A model generated the notes under the pieces. It ran no database searches and had not been told where the DNA came from. It was given only the letters and a program-made list of their open reading frames with translations. This document shows positions 8,696 through 18,660 of a stretch of DNA of 64,000 bases, one piece after another. Within the stretch, counting starts at the first letter, position 1. The number at the start of each line of letters is the position of its first letter. The translations under genes were made by a program, and so were the position numbers. The stretch is from contig JAFTUO010000035.1 of assembly GCA_017466215.1 (NCBI GenBank), forward strand, positions 1-64,000, given 5' to 3'. Source of the stretch: Oscillospiraceae bacterium (GTDB lineage Bacteria > Bacillota > Clostridia > Oscillospirales > Oscillospiraceae).

Positions 8696-9382
8696 ATGAA
8701 AAGAGTTTTAATACTGGAAGACGAGGCCAATATCCGCAGTTTTGTGGTGATCAACCTGAAGCGTGCCGGCTATGAGGTCGTGGAGGCCGGTACGGGCTAT
8801 GAAGCGCTGGATAAGCTGGAGGAGTATCCCGACATCGGCGTGGCGATCCTGGACATTATGCTTCCCGATATCGACGGCTTTGAGGTCTGCCGCCGCATCC
8901 GCGCCAGCGGTATGAAGATCGGCGTTATTATGCTCACCGCCCGCACCCAGGAGAACGACAAGGTTACCGGCCTGATGACCGGTGCGGACGACTATGTTAC
9001 CAAGCCCTTTTCTCCTGCGGAACTGACAGCCCGGATCGACGCGCTGTTCAGAAGAGTTGGCAACGATACCAAGGTTACCTACGATATGCTCAAGCAAGGT
9101 CCGTTCACCTTGAATCTGCGCAATCACAGCCTGGAGAAGAACGATGTCAAGGTGCGCCTGACCCAGGTGGAATACGCCATTATGAAGCTGTTTATGCAAA
9201 ATCCCGGCAAGCCCCTCTCCAGAGAAAATATTCTGGCGATGGTCTGGGGCAGGGATTATGTTGGCGATCTGAAGATCGTGGATGTGAACATCCGCCGTCT
9301 GCGGATCAAGATCGAGGACGATCCCCAAAATCCGGACTATATTATGACGGTATGGGGACACGGTTATCAATGGGGTCGATAA
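8696..9382 (+). CDS. OmpR/PhoB-family response regulator
   Basis: 228 residues from ATG 8696 (GAGGTG site). Receiver domain: acidic pair ED at 8-9, phospho-acceptor Asp53 in LDIMLPD, conserved Thr in MLTAR and Lys in YVTKPF. The C-terminal winged helix runs to the family's usual end (VWGHGYQWGR). It binds DNA after phosphorylation by the kinase encoded 22 bases downstream. Targets cannot be read from the sequence; no repeated operator was noticed in front of its own unit. Confidence 0.92.
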   Translation: MKRVLILEDEANIRSFVVINLKRAGYEVVEAGTGYEALDKLEEYPDIGVAILDIMLPDIDGFEVCRRIRASGMKIGVIMLTARTQENDKVTGLMTGADDYVTKPFSPAELTARIDALFRRVGNDTKVTYDMLKQGPFTLNLRNHSLEKNDVKVRLTQVEYAIMKLFMQNPGKPLSRENILAMVWGRDYVGDLKIVDVNIRRLRIKIEDDPQNPDYIMTVWGHGYQWGR

Positions 9383-9404
9383 ACCCCGGAAAAAGAGGGT
9401 TGAG

Positions 9405-10814
9405 ATGAAAAGGGCAGGCTCGTTGCGAAGACGCTGGATGATGAATACAGTAGGCGTAGTCTGCGTTTTCGGATTGGCCTGTGTGTTTGTGGTGTCGGCG
9501 GTCTTCGGTGTGTATTACTACTCGGCGCTGGAGTCGGATATGCGCTACCGCGCCGGCAATACTGCGGACTTTTTCGCAGAAAATGTTCAGCAGGACTATA
9601 ATTATTTCTACCAATCCTGCATTAATTACGCAAAATCCTATTCCGAGAAGGATAAGCTGGAGCTGCAGTTTATCGACGTCAACCGACAAGTGGTGGCAAC
9701 CTCCTACGGAAACTGGATGGACGAATCTCCCGCCACGTCGGATATTGACGATGCCTTTTCCACCCGGGATGTGGGTAAGTTCATCGGCCGGGATCCGGTA
9801 ACCGGTGAACGGGTAATGGCGCTGAGCAAGGCGATGATCTACAATAACGGCGAGGTCATCGGCGTGCTGCGCTACGTTACCTCCACGAAGCTGGTGGACC
9901 GGCAGATCGCATTCGTGGCGATTTGTGCGCTGCTGGCGCTGTCTGCGGTGGTGCTGGTGGTCATATTGAGCAGCAGCTATTACATCCGCTCCATCATCGT
10001 TCCCGTGGCGGAGATCACGGAAAAAGCGAAGCTGATCGCTGCCGGCAGCTACGGCAGCCAAATCCAGACAAAGTACGACGATGAGATCGGTGAATTGGCC
10101 GATACCATCAATGAAATGTCCCTGCAGATCAGTCAGAATGAAAAGGTACAACGGGATTTCATTTCCTCGCTGTCCCACGAACTGCGTACACCCTTGACAT
10201 CCATCACCGGCTGGAGTGAAACGCTGCTCTCTGGCGATACCCTTGATCCGGATACCCGCAGAGGAATGCGGATCATCCTGCGCGAGGGAAGACGGCTGAC
10301 AGAAATGGTATTGGATCTGCTGGACTTTAACCGCATCCAGGACGGCAGAATGACCCTGAATATGGAGCTTTATGACATCCGTTCTGAGTTTGAAGATACG
10401 GTGTTTATGTATAGCAGTCGTGCGGCGCAGGACGGTATCCAGCTGGAATATCTGGAAAATGAGGACGATATCCCCGAAATTTCCTGCGATCACGAGAGAA
10501 TGCGGCAGGTATTCCTGAACATCCTTGACAACGCTGCCAAGCACGGCGGCGATGGCAAGAAGATCGACGCATCCATCTTTATGGACGGCGACGAAGTGGT
10601 CATCCAGATCCGGGACTACGGTCCCGGCATCCCGGAGGACGAGCTGCCGCTGGTGAAAAAGAAATTCTTTAGAGGCAGTATGAAAAACCGCGGTACCGGA
10701 ATCGGTCTGGCAGTTTGCGAGGAGATCGTAAATCTGCACAGCGGCACACTGACTCTTGAAAATGCGGAGGGCGGCGGCACGCTGGTAACGGTGCGCCCGC
10801 CTGCGTTCCAATAA
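9405..10814 (+). CDS. Sensor histidine kinase
   Basis: 469 residues. Basic N-terminus, TM1 (about 15-40), an extracellular sensor domain of about 120 residues, TM2 (about 165-190), HAMP linker, HisKA with SHELRTPL (phosphorylated His258), and a HATPase domain with N box (LDNAAKHGG), G1 (DYGPGIP) and G2 (GTGIGLAV). It should phosphorylate the response regulator encoded just upstream. The periplasmic-side domain has the extended alpha/beta look of dCache/PAS-like sensors, but the signal is unknown. Confidence 0.92.
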   Translation: MKRAGSLRRRWMMNTVGVVCVFGLACVFVVSAVFGVYYYSALESDMRYRAGNTADFFAENVQQDYNYFYQSCINYAKSYSEKDKLELQFIDVNRQVVATSYGNWMDESPATSDIDDAFSTRDVGKFIGRDPVTGERVMALSKAMIYNNGEVIGVLRYVTSTKLVDRQIAFVAICALLALSAVVLVVILSSSYYIRSIIVPVAEITEKAKLIAAGSYGSQIQTKYDDEIGELADTINEMSLQISQNEKVQRDFISSLSHELRTPLTSITGWSETLLSGDTLDPDTRRGMRIILREGRRLTEMVLDLLDFNRIQDGRMTLNMELYDIRSEFEDTVFMYSSRAAQDGIQLEYLENEDDIPEISCDHERMRQVFLNILDNAAKHGGDGKKIDASIFMDGDEVVIQIRDYGPGIPEDELPLVKKKFFRGSMKNRGTGIGLAVCEEIVNLHSGTLTLENAEGGGTLVTVRPPAFQ

Positions 10815-10824
10815 GTGAGGTCTT

Positions 10825-11826
10825 ATGAAAAAAGAAAATGTACAGCCCTGCTGTGAAAAATTCAAGACGATGATCGGCGGTCAGGCGCTGATTGAGGGCA
10901 TTATGATGCGCGGCCCGGAGAAGGATGCCATTGTTGTGCGCCGTCCGGACGGGCTCAATGTGGAGGTTACCCCCCGCAAAACACATCCCAAGGGCTCATT
11001 TGCCACGTGGCCGCTGATCCGCGGCGCTGTGAATTTCTTTGATTCCCAGGTGGCTGGCGTGAAAGCGCTGATGCACAGCGCTGACCTGAACCCGGATGTG
11101 GAGGAGGAAGCACCCTCCAAATTCGATCTGTGGCTGGAAAAGAAGCTAGGCAACGAGAAATTCCAGAAATGGCTGGTTGGCATTGCCGTGGCAGTTGGTC
11201 TGGGTCTGTCGATCCTGCTGTTTTTCCTGCTGCCTGCGGTGATCGTGGGCTTCTTTGATACCTTTATCCACAGCAACGTGGTGCTGCATCTGATCGAGGG
11301 CCTGGTCCGTATGACCATCTTTATGGTGTATATGATCCTGGTGTCCCGGATGAACGAGATGAAGCGGGTGTTTGCTTACCACGGTGCGGAGCATAAGACC
11401 ATCCGCTGCTACGAGGCTGGCTTGCCCCTCACTGTTGAAAATGTTCGCCTGCAGACCCGTCTGCACCCCCGGTGCGGCACAAGCTTTCTGCTGGTGGTGA
11501 TGATCATCTCCATTTTGGTGTTCTCGGTGGCATCGTCTGCACTGCTGGCTGCTTTCCCGATGCTGGAGGCTATGCGGGGAGCATTCCTTTACCGGCTGAT
11601 AATGATCGTTTACAAGCTGCTGCTACTGCCGCTGGTGGTTGCAGTAACCTACGAGATCAACCGCTGGGCCGGTAGGCACGACAATTTTTTTACCCGCATT
11701 TTGACCGCGCCGGGTATGTGGATGCAGAATTTTACCACCAACGAGCCCGATGATTCTATGATCGAGGTTGCGATCACTGCGGTGGAAGCGGTACTCCCGG
11801 AAAATGAGGGGGATGACCGTTGGTAA
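10825..11826 (+). CDS. DUF1385 (YqhQ-like) membrane protein
   Basis: 333 residues. The N-terminal IGGQALIEGIMMRGP and the central YHGAEHKTIRCYEAG segments are hallmarks of DUF1385 proteins. Several membrane segments follow (about 110-150, 155-180, 215-245, 255-275). The biochemical role is unknown. It is found next to prmC in many Firmicutes, as here, where the two reading frames overlap by seven bases. It starts ten bases after the kinase stop, so it may be transcribed from the promoter at 7306. Confidence 0.9.
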   Translation: MKKENVQPCCEKFKTMIGGQALIEGIMMRGPEKDAIVVRRPDGLNVEVTPRKTHPKGSFATWPLIRGAVNFFDSQVAGVKALMHSADLNPDVEEEAPSKFDLWLEKKLGNEKFQKWLVGIAVAVGLGLSILLFFLLPAVIVGFFDTFIHSNVVLHLIEGLVRMTIFMVYMILVSRMNEMKRVFAYHGAEHKTIRCYEAGLPLTVENVRLQTRLHPRCGTSFLLVVMIISILVFSVASSALLAAFPMLEAMRGAFLYRLIMIVYKLLLLPLVVAVTYEINRWAGRHDNFFTRILTAPGMWMQNFTTNEPDDSMIEVAITAVEAVLPENEGDDRW

Positions 11827-12689
11827 AGACCTATTCTCAGCTATATCTGGACACCCGACGGACATTGATGCAGGCTAATGACGCTAATGAAGCCGGTTTT
11901 ATTGCCCGGCAGCTGCTGTGTCATATGAGCGGAAAGCCCTGGGAACAGCTGCTGGCTGACGGCTCGCTGTACGCACCGCAGGAGGTGTGTGATCAGCTGC
12001 CGTTTCTGGCGGTGCGGGTGCTGAAGGGCGAGCCTCTGGCCTATATTCTGGGCGAGTGGGAGTTTTACGGCCTAAAGCTTTTTGTAGACCGCAATGTGCT
12101 GATCCCCCGGGATGACACCTGCGCGGTTACCGACCTTGCCATTGCGGCAGCGGCCCAGATGGAGGGAAAACCCAGAATTCTGGACCTTTGTACCGGCTCG
12201 GGCTGTATCGGCCTTGCCATTGCAGACCGTGTCAAAAATGCCAGAGTTACCCTGGCGGACGTCTCCCGGGAAGCCCTGGCGGTGGCGAAGAAGAACATTA
12301 CACGCAATCACCTGGGCGCGAGAGTCAGCGCTGTGCAGGCAGATGCCCTGCAGCAGCCCGGCGCGTTTTTGGGTGAATTTGACCTGATCGTTTCCAATCC
12401 GCCCTACATCACGGCTCGGGAAATGGAAGAACTGGACGACAGCGTCAGCAAATACGAGCCCCATCTGGCTCTTTTCGGCGGCGATGACGGCCTGAAATTC
12501 TACCGTGCCATCGCGGAAAACTACAAGAATGCGCTGCGACCCGGCGGCTACCTGTGCTTTGAATTCGGTATGGGGCAGGCTGATGCGGTTTGCGACATCT
12601 TGGAAAAAAATCAGTATACCATTCTGGAGCGTTCCAGAGATTATAATGACAGAGAACGGGCAGTAATCGCCCAACGGAAGGATGATTAA
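11820..12689 (+). CDS. prmC: Release factor glutamine methyltransferase PrmC
   Basis: 289 residues from a TTG at 11820 behind GAGGGGG. PrmC methylates the Gln of the GGQ motif in RF1/RF2 using SAM. The SAM-binding motif [11 protein letters not shown] (121-131) and the catalytic NPPY (193-196) are intact, and an N-terminal helical substrate-recognition domain precedes them. It overlaps the DUF1385 gene by seven bases (translational coupling) and is followed two bases later by recA. Confidence 0.93.
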   Translation: MVKTYSQLYLDTRRTLMQANDANEAGFIARQLLCHMSGKPWEQLLADGSLYAPQEVCDQLPFLAVRVLKGEPLAYILGEWEFYGLKLFVDRNVLIPRDDTCAVTDLAIAAAAQMEGKPRILDLCTGSGCIGLAIADRVKNARVTLADVSREALAVAKKNITRNHLGARVSAVQADALQQPGAFLGEFDLIVSNPPYITAREMEELDDSVSKYEPHLALFGGDDGLKFYRAIAENYKNALRPGGYLCFEFGMGQADAVCDILEKNQYTILERSRDYNDRERAVIAQRKDD

Positions 12690-12691
12690 CA

Positions 12692-13795
12692 ATGGCTACT
12701 AAAAAGACAGTTTACGAAGCACCTACCCCCGCATCCGACAAGAAGAAAGCCCTGCAGACCGCCATTTCTCAGATCGAGAAGAATTTTGGCAAGGGTACCG
12801 TTATGCGTCTGGGCGATCGCCCCGATATGAATGTGGATGCGATTCCCACCGGCTCGCTGGCATTGGATGCCGCGCTGGGCATTGGCGGCGTTCCCAAGGG
12901 CCGTATCATCGAGATCTACGGACCGGAATCTTCCGGTAAGACCACCCTGGCCCTGCACATTCTGGCAGAGGCGCAGAAGATGGGCGGCGAAGTGGCATTC
13001 GTGGATGCTGAGCACGCGCTCGACCCCGTGTACGCCGCGGCTCTGGGTGTCGATACTGACAATATGCTGATCTCTCAGCCCGATACCGGCGAGCAGGCCC
13101 TGGAAATCACCGATGCACTGGTGCGTTCCGGCGCTGTGGATGCGGTAGTCGTTGACTCTGTTGCGGCTCTCGTACCCAAGCAGGAGATTGAGGGCGAAAT
13201 GGGCGATACTTTCGTCGGTCTGCAGGCCAGACTGATGAGCCAGGCTCTGCGTAAGCTGGCCGGCACCATCGCCAAGACCAACTGCGTAGTCATTTTCATC
13301 AATCAGCTGCGTATGAAGATCGGTGTGATGTACGGCAACCCCGAGACAACCACCGGCGGCAATGCGCTGAAGTTCTATTCTTCCGTCCGTTTGGATGTGC
13401 GCCGCACCGAGTCCATCAAGGAAGCCGGTAATGTTATTGGCAACCGCACCCGTGTTAAGGTGGTTAAGAACAAGGTCGCACCTCCGTTCCGTGAGGCTTA
13501 CTTTGACATTATGTACGGTCAGGGTATCAGCAAGTGGGGCGAATTGGTGGATCTTGCTGTGGAGATGGATATCGTCCAGAAGTCCGGCAGCTGGTTCAGT
13601 ATGGGTGACGAGCGCATCGGCCAGGGCAAGGACAGCGTCAAGACCTTCCTGCAGACCAACCCCGACGTTGCTGAGGAAGTGGAAGCAAAGGTCCGTGAAA
13701 ACCTGATGAAGGCAACGATGGTCGCCAAGACCCCGGCAACTGCTGCGCAGAAGCCTATTGCCGTCAGCGCGGACGATTTCGACGATGAGGATTGA
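12692..13795 (+). CDS. recA: Recombinase RecA
   Basis: 367 residues, no intein. RecA forms the ATP-dependent strand-exchange filament and triggers LexA self-cleavage. Walker A GPESSGKT (77-84), the VVDSVAAL Walker B region and the disordered acidic C-terminus ending FDDED are visible. No separate promoter or LexA-type box was identified in the two-base gap to prmC, so transcription probably comes from upstream or from within prmC. The recX start lies inside the last codons. Confidence 0.97.
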   Translation: MATKKTVYEAPTPASDKKKALQTAISQIEKNFGKGTVMRLGDRPDMNVDAIPTGSLALDAALGIGGVPKGRIIEIYGPESSGKTTLALHILAEAQKMGGEVAFVDAEHALDPVYAAALGVDTDNMLISQPDTGEQALEITDALVRSGAVDAVVVDSVAALVPKQEIEGEMGDTFVGLQARLMSQALRKLAGTIAKTNCVVIFINQLRMKIGVMYGNPETTTGGNALKFYSSVRLDVRRTESIKEAGNVIGNRTRVKVVKNKVAPPFREAYFDIMYGQGISKWGELVDLAVEMDIVQKSGSWFSMGDERIGQGKDSVKTFLQTNPDVAEEVEAKVRENLMKATMVAKTPATAAQKPIAVSADDFDDED

Positions 13796-14411
13796 GCATA
13801 TTGCCGCATCCGCGGACCGGGCGGGGCGCTACACCCTCCGGCTTGAGGACGGCACTACTATGCGTCTTTACCGCCAAACACTAGAGGATTTTTCCCTCTA
13901 TGCCGGCCTGGAAATGGACGACGAGCAGATCAAAAAGCTGCGCACCGCTGCAGGGCAGATGTCTGCCAAGATGCGGGCGGTGCGGATCGTGTCTGCCTCC
14001 AGCATTTCCAAGCGGGAACTGGAGCGCCGTCTGGTGCAAAAAGGGGAAGACCCCGCTCAGGCCCAGGAGGCGGTAAAGTGGATGTCTGACCTTGATCTGG
14101 TGGATGATGCAAAAACTGCCGAGCAGATCGTGCATAGCTGCATCCGCAAGGGCTACGGCCTTTCCAGGGCAAAGCAGGCACTTTACGAAAAGCGAATCCC
14201 CAAGGAATTTTGGGAAGATGCTCTGACGGATTACCCGGAGCAAGAGGATAAAATTTTGGAATATCTGCGTGCAAAACTGTCCGCAGATGCCGACGAAAAG
14301 GCCATAAAGCGCGCCATTGACGCGCTTTTGCGCCGCGGGCATCGGTACGGGCAGATCAAGCGGGGGCTGGAGCAGCTTTCCCTGGACGCAGAGGAATTCC
14401 CGGAGGACTAA
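13785..14411 (+). CDS. recX: Regulatory protein RecX
   Basis: 208 residues from ATG 13785, overlapping recA by 11 bases; there is little ribosome-site signal, consistent with coupling to recA. RecX binds RecA filaments and limits their activity. The sequence has the repeated three-helix pattern of the family: [13 protein letters not shown], the [16 protein letters not shown] segment, and [16 protein letters not shown] at the end. An N-terminal beta extension of about 60 residues precedes the helical repeats, as in other Clostridia. Confidence 0.88.
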   Translation: MRIEHIAASADRAGRYTLRLEDGTTMRLYRQTLEDFSLYAGLEMDDEQIKKLRTAAGQMSAKMRAVRIVSASSISKRELERRLVQKGEDPAQAQEAVKWMSDLDLVDDAKTAEQIVHSCIRKGYGLSRAKQALYEKRIPKEFWEDALTDYPEQEDKILEYLRAKLSADADEKAIKRAIDALLRRGHRYGQIKRGLEQLSLDAEEFPED

Positions 14412-14412
14412 A

Positions 14413-15741
14413 ATGGCAAACATTGGATTCATCTCACTTGGCTGTGCCAAAAACCAGGTGGATTGCGAGCGGATGATGTATCGCATTCAGGAAGCCGGTC
14501 ATACAGTCTGTGCCGGCATCGCCGGTTGTGATTGCGTGGTGATCAATACCTGCGGTTTCATTGATTCTGCAAAGGCGGAGGCCATCGAACATATTCTGCA
14601 GACCGCCGCGCTGAAGGCGGAGGGTCAGGTGGGCAAGATCCTGGTTACCGGCTGCCTTTCCCAGCGCTACCAGCAGCAGATCCTGGAGGAGCTGCCGGAA
14701 GTAGACGGCGTTCTGGGTACTGGCAGCTACCATAAGATCGTGGATGCCGTGGAAGCCGTGCTTAACGGCGAAAATGTCTTTGACTTTGGCTCGATCGACA
14801 CCCCTGAGCAGGAGACCGGCAGAATCCTCACCACACCGGAGCATTATGCATTCCTGAAGATTGCAGAGGGCTGTGACAACCGCTGCAGCTACTGCATTAT
14901 TCCGTATCTGCGTGGCAAATTCCGCAGCCGGCCGATGGACGATGTGCTGTATGAAGCCCGACTTTTGGCCGCTTCCGGCGTCAAGGAACTGATCGTCGTG
15001 GCCCAGGACACCAGCCGTTACGGAACAGATTTTCCCGGGCATAAAAGGCTGCTGCCGGAGCTGCTGCGGGAGCTTTGCAAGATTGATGAGCTGCATTGGA
15101 TCCGGGTGCATTACGTGTATCCCGACGAAATTGACGATGCGTTTATCGACGTGATGGCCGATGAGCCCAAGATCGTCAAATACCTGGATATTCCTATCCA
15201 GCATTGCAACAGCAAGATTCTGAAGCTGATGAATCGCAGGGGAGACCGGGCGTTCCTGGAAGCCCTGTTCAAGAAGCTGCGCGATCGCATTCCCGGCCTG
15301 GTGCTGCGCACCAGCGTCATCACCGGTCTTCCCGGTGAGGGCGAAGAGGAATTCATCGAGCTGTGTGAATTTTTGAAAGAGCAGCGCCTGGAGCGTGTGG
15401 GCGCATTCCCGTTCTCCCCGGAGGATGGCACACCTGCGGCTGAAATGGAGCATCCCGACCAGAGCGTTGCCATAGAGCGGGCAGAAATGGTGCAGACTAT
15501 CCAGTCCGCCATTATGGACGACTATAGCGAAAGCCTGATCGGCACAAAAATGGAAATCCTCGTGGACGGTTTTGACGAGGAATTTGGGCAGTATTTTGGC
15601 CGTACTTACGCCGATTCGCCGGAGATCGACGGCAGAGTCTGGCTTGCCAGCGAAGAAGCCCTGACAGAGGGCAGCCTTGTTACTGTTGAGATTGACGGCC
15701 TGATTGAGGGCGATCTGTCCGGATTTGTTGTGGAGGAATAA
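14413..15741 (+). CDS. rimO: Ribosomal protein S12 methylthiotransferase RimO
   Basis: 442 residues from ATG 14413 (CGGAGG site). RimO adds a methylthio group to the conserved Asp of ribosomal protein S12. N-terminal UPF0004 domain with GCAKNQVDCE, the radical SAM cluster Cys154, Cys158, Cys161 (CDNRCSYC), and a C-terminal TRAM domain. The N-terminal cysteines for the second cluster are present (SLGC, INTCG, TGC). It follows recX with one intervening base. Confidence 0.94.
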   Translation: MANIGFISLGCAKNQVDCERMMYRIQEAGHTVCAGIAGCDCVVINTCGFIDSAKAEAIEHILQTAALKAEGQVGKILVTGCLSQRYQQQILEELPEVDGVLGTGSYHKIVDAVEAVLNGENVFDFGSIDTPEQETGRILTTPEHYAFLKIAEGCDNRCSYCIIPYLRGKFRSRPMDDVLYEARLLAASGVKELIVVAQDTSRYGTDFPGHKRLLPELLRELCKIDELHWIRVHYVYPDEIDDAFIDVMADEPKIVKYLDIPIQHCNSKILKLMNRRGDRAFLEALFKKLRDRIPGLVLRTSVITGLPGEGEEEFIELCEFLKEQRLERVGAFPFSPEDGTPAAEMEHPDQSVAIERAEMVQTIQSAIMDDYSESLIGTKMEILVDGFDEEFGQYFGRTYADSPEIDGRVWLASEEALTEGSLVTVEIDGLIEGDLSGFVVEE

Positions 15742-15744
15742 CCA

Positions 15745-16281
15745 ATGACATTAGCAAGTAAGATTACAATGATTCGGGTGGCTTTCATTCCGCTCTTTAT
15801 GTTGTTTATGTATCTGGGCGGCGGTGTTCCCGGTGTCTGGATGTGGATCTCGCTGGCGCTGTTTATTATTGCCAGCATTACCGACTATATTGACGGACAG
15901 ATCGCCAGAAAGCGCAATCAGATCAGCGATTTTGGCAAGTTTTTAGACCCTCTGGCGGATAAGCTGCTGACCATCGCGGCGATGGTAATGTTCTGCGAAT
16001 GGGGCGCGATGCCGGCCTGGGCGCTGATGATCGTGCTGGCCAGAGAATTTGCTGTTACCGGCCTGCGGCTGGTGGCAGTAGGCAAGGGCAAGGTTATCGC
16101 CGCCGGTTGGAGCGGCAAGGTCAAGACCGCCAGCACGATGGTGGGCCTTTGCGTCTGGATGGCGTTTCCTGCTGTGTCCTGGATCGCCTGGATCGTTATC
16201 ACGGTGATCGTGGTAACTACGGTGTACTCCGGTATCGAGTATTTTGTTCAAAACTGGAGCTGCCTCTGGGACAAAGATTGA
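15745..16281 (+). CDS. pgsA: CDP-diacylglycerol-glycerol-3-phosphate 3-phosphatidyltransferase
   Basis: 178 residues with four or more membrane segments. The CDP-alcohol phosphotransferase signature is complete: D-x2-D-G-x2-A-R-x8-G-x3-D-x3-D around residues 46-72 (DYIDGQIAR then GKFLDPLADK). It makes phosphatidylglycerol phosphate for membrane lipid synthesis. It starts three bases after rimO, a common Firmicute neighbourhood. Confidence 0.93.
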   Translation: MTLASKITMIRVAFIPLFMLFMYLGGGVPGVWMWISLALFIIASITDYIDGQIARKRNQISDFGKFLDPLADKLLTIAAMVMFCEWGAMPAWALMIVLAREFAVTGLRLVAVGKGKVIAAGWSGKVKTASTMVGLCVWMAFPAVSWIAWIVITVIVVTTVYSGIEYFVQNWSCLWDKD

Positions 16282-16297
16282 TATTGAGGTGATGAAC

Positions 16298-17095
16298 GTG
16301 GAGCGTTTGAAAGGCTGCAAGCTGTTTCTTTTTGATATGGACGGAACGCTCTATCTGGGAAATCGGCTGTTTGATTTCACGAAGGAATTGCTCAATACCA
16401 TCCGGGAAACCGGCGGTCGCTATATGTTTATGACCAACAATTCTTCCAAAAGTGTGGCCGATTACATCAAAAAACTGGCATCGCTGGGCATTGAGGCGGA
16501 ATATGATGATTTTATGACCTCGTCCCAGGCGACTGCCTATTATCTGAAGAAGCACTATCCCGGCAAGCTGCTCTATGTCAGCGGCACAAAGTCGCTGAAA
16601 GAGGAGCTGATCAAGGAAGGCTTCGAGATCACGGAGGACACCGAAAAGACCGAGGTGATCGTCAGCGGTTTTGATACGGAGCTGACCTTTCAGAAGCTGC
16701 ACGATGTGTCGAAAATGCTTTGCACCCGGGACATTCCCTATATCGCCACCAATCCGGACTACGTCTGCCCGACAGAATTCGGCAGCGTTCCTGACTGCGG
16801 AAGTGTCAGCGATATGCTCTTTAATGTCAGTGGCAAGCGGCCTCTATTCATCGGCAAGCCCTCGGCACTGATGCCCAGACTCGCGATGGAAAAGTGGGGC
16901 GTTACCCCGGAGCAGACGGTTGTCATCGGCGACAGGATCTATACCGATATTAAAAGCGGCCTAAATGCCGGCGCGCTGACGGTGCTGGTGATGAGCGGCG
17001 AGACCACATATGAGATTTTGGCTGCATCTGCGGATAAACCGCATCTGGTCTTAAAAGATTGCAGTGAAATGATTCCGCATTTAAGGAGGAGCTAA
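16298..17095 (+). CDS. HAD-IIA family sugar/nucleotide phosphatase
   Basis: 265 residues from GTG 16298, which lies six bases after GAGGTG; ATG 16292 in the same frame is too close to that site but cannot be excluded. HAD motif I FDMDGT (Asp13/Asp15), motif II TNNSS, and motif III/IV in GKPSALMPRLAMEKWGV then VIGDRIYTDI match NagD/phosphoglycolate-type HAD-IIA enzymes. The substrate is not evident. It precedes a flavin reductase by one base. Confidence 0.85.
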   Translation: MERLKGCKLFLFDMDGTLYLGNRLFDFTKELLNTIRETGGRYMFMTNNSSKSVADYIKKLASLGIEAEYDDFMTSSQATAYYLKKHYPGKLLYVSGTKSLKEELIKEGFEITEDTEKTEVIVSGFDTELTFQKLHDVSKMLCTRDIPYIATNPDYVCPTEFGSVPDCGSVSDMLFNVSGKRPLFIGKPSALMPRLAMEKWGVTPEQTVVIGDRIYTDIKSGLNAGALTVLVMSGETTYEILAASADKPHLVLKDCSEMIPHLRRS

Positions 17096-17096
17096 G

Positions 17097-17603
17097 ATGA
17101 AGAAGATCATTGACGCATTTGATTACGCCGGCGATATTTGCAAGGCGATGAAAAAGGGCATTCTGCTGACTACCAAAGCAAATGGCCAGGTCAATACGAT
17201 GACCATCGGCTGGGGCACGATGGGTGTGGAGTGGGGTAGACCCATTTTTGTCGCTTATGTTCGCGGAAGCCGCTACACCCACCAGATGATTGAAAACAGC
17301 GGTGAATTCACCGTGAATGTCCCCGTGGGTGATTTTGACAGCAAGATTCTGGGCATTTGCGGCACAAAGTCCGGCCGGGATATGGATAAGATCAAGGAGC
17401 TGAATCTGACTCTGGAGGAGCCGCTGAACTGTGGCGTGCCCGGCATCAAGGAGCTGCCCCTGACCCTGGAGTGCAAGGTGCTGTACCGGATGGAGCAGAC
17501 CCTGGATACCATCCCTCAGGATATTCTTGACAGATACTATCCGGACGGAGATTTCCATTACGCTTATTACGCCGAGATCGTCGGTGCGTATATTGTTGAA
17601 TAA
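17097..17603 (+). CDS. Flavin reductase-like FMN-binding protein
   Basis: 168 residues. The sequence matches the flavin reductase-like split-barrel family: a GILLTTKANGQVNTMTIGWG segment binding FMN, an RGSRYTHQMIENSGEF segment and a TVNVP core. These proteins bind FMN and reduce flavin or act as oxidoreductases; the physiological partner is unknown. Last gene of the rightward run; a strong terminator follows four bases after the stop. Confidence 0.85.
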   Translation: MKKIIDAFDYAGDICKAMKKGILLTTKANGQVNTMTIGWGTMGVEWGRPIFVAYVRGSRYTHQMIENSGEFTVNVPVGDFDSKILGICGTKSGRDMDKIKELNLTLEEPLNCGVPGIKELPLTLECKVLYRMEQTLDTIPQDILDRYYPDGDFHYAYYAEIVGAYIVE

Positions 17604-17606
17604 CGA

Positions 17607-17634
17607 AACGCCCTGTGGTAATCCACAGGGCGTT
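17607..17634. terminator. Bidirectional intrinsic terminator
   Basis: A perfect 12-bp stem (17607-17618 with 17623-17634), TAAT loop, followed by an AT-rich tail. It lies between two convergent genes, ending at 17603 (+) and 17638 (-), and can serve both. Confidence 0.85.
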
Positions 17635-17637
17635 ATA

Positions 17638-18471
17638 TTATAGTTTTCTTGCGTAGCCGCAGCGGCGGCATAGAGGCTCGCAGGCTTTGCGGCCCGAAAA
17701 ACCGTTGTAAATGGCTTGCGCACGTTCAGAATTCAGAATTTCTTCCATATCCTGCGTCAGTAGATTGCCGAGGGAAATATCGCCCTCGTGATCTAAGCAG
17801 CAGGGGACTACCGTACCGTCGCAGAGAACACCGATCTGATCCCGCAGGCCGTAGCAGAATATCTTATCCGTGCCTTCTTCTGCCTTGAGATCAGGCCAGT
17901 CGAACTTATCGCCATACTCCAGATAAACATTTTTTGCGACGCGGGTTCCACGACGAGTCTTTATCCAGGGCTTCGGGTAGTAGGATGCGAGCTGACGCAC
18001 GATCTCGTCATTTTTTGCGTTCTCACCGCCTTGATTCCACAGCCGGAAGGTGATGATTTTTAAACCTGCGGCAAACTTGGCAAAGCAAAAGCAGGTATCT
18101 AAATAATTCTCAAGAGTAACACCACGTTCATTTGCCTCAAAACTATGCAACGAAATGTTTATTTTGTGTAAAGCCGGTGATTGCATAAGCATTTTATAAT
18201 GACGGAGCAACAGCGTCCCATTTGTTGTTATAATTACTTTGAAACCCTGCTGCCACGCCAGATCTAGAAAGCGGCTTAACTGGGGATGGCACAGAGGCTC
18301 TCCCATCAGGTGGAAATATAAAAAGTCCGTATAAGGCTTCAGTTTCCCCAGAAGAAGAGTAAATTCCTCCTCCGTCATCGCCTTTGGGGGACGTTTTGTG
18401 CCCGGACAAAAGCTGCAGCGCAGATTGCAGATATTGGAGATCTCCAGATAGACCTTGCGAAACCGTTTCAC
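17638..18471 (-). CDS. Radical SAM/SPASM domain protein
   Basis: 277 residues from a GTG at 18471 with GGAGG at eight bases' spacing. The radical SAM cluster motif is CNLRCSFC (Cys15, Cys19, Cys22), followed by GEP-type HLMGEPLCH and the ITTNGTLL strand. The C-terminal half holds a SPASM-like cysteine set (CYG, PCCLDHEG, then CEPLCRRCGYA) for auxiliary iron-sulfur clusters. Such enzymes modify peptides, nucleic acids or other molecules; no precursor peptide or partner is encoded beside it, so the substrate is unknown. It stands alone with its own promoter. Confidence 0.85.
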   Translation of the reverse strand: MKRFRKVYLEISNICNLRCSFCPGTKRPPKAMTEEEFTLLLGKLKPYTDFLYFHLMGEPLCHPQLSRFLDLAWQQGFKVIITTNGTLLLRHYKMLMQSPALHKINISLHSFEANERGVTLENYLDTCFCFAKFAAGLKIITFRLWNQGGENAKNDEIVRQLASYYPKPWIKTRRGTRVAKNVYLEYGDKFDWPDLKAEEGTDKIFCYGLRDQIGVLCDGTVVPCCLDHEGDISLGNLLTQDMEEILNSERAQAIYNGFSGRKACEPLCRRCGYARKL

Positions 18472-18501
18472 TTGCGATCCTCCTTATTGAATGATGGGAT
18501 C

Positions 18502-18529
18502 ATTATACCAGATTTCTTTTGTATTGCAA
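18502..18529 (-). promoter_or_regulatory. Sigma-A promoter for the radical SAM gene
   Basis: On the minus strand: TTGCAA (18529-18524), 16-base spacer ending TGG, then TATAAT (18507-18502). About 30 bases separate it from the GTG start. Confidence 0.75.
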
Positions 18530-18596
18530 GGGATGCGTTCCTCTTTGCGGATAGAGAAAAAAGGTAAAGTTCTCTTAAATTTATAAAATATGGTGG

Positions 18597-18625
18597 TTGT
18601 ACTTTTTCAAAATTTGTGGTAAATT
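18597..18625 (+). promoter_or_regulatory. Probable promoter of the glycan operon
   Basis: TTGTAC (18597-18602), 17-base spacer, TAAATT (18620-18625), 36 bases before malQ. The -10 is weak, which would suit activated or regulated expression. No clear palindromic operator was seen beside it. Confidence 0.5.
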
Positions 18626-18660
18626 TGTAGCAGTAAAATGTACCGAAGGGAATATATTTT

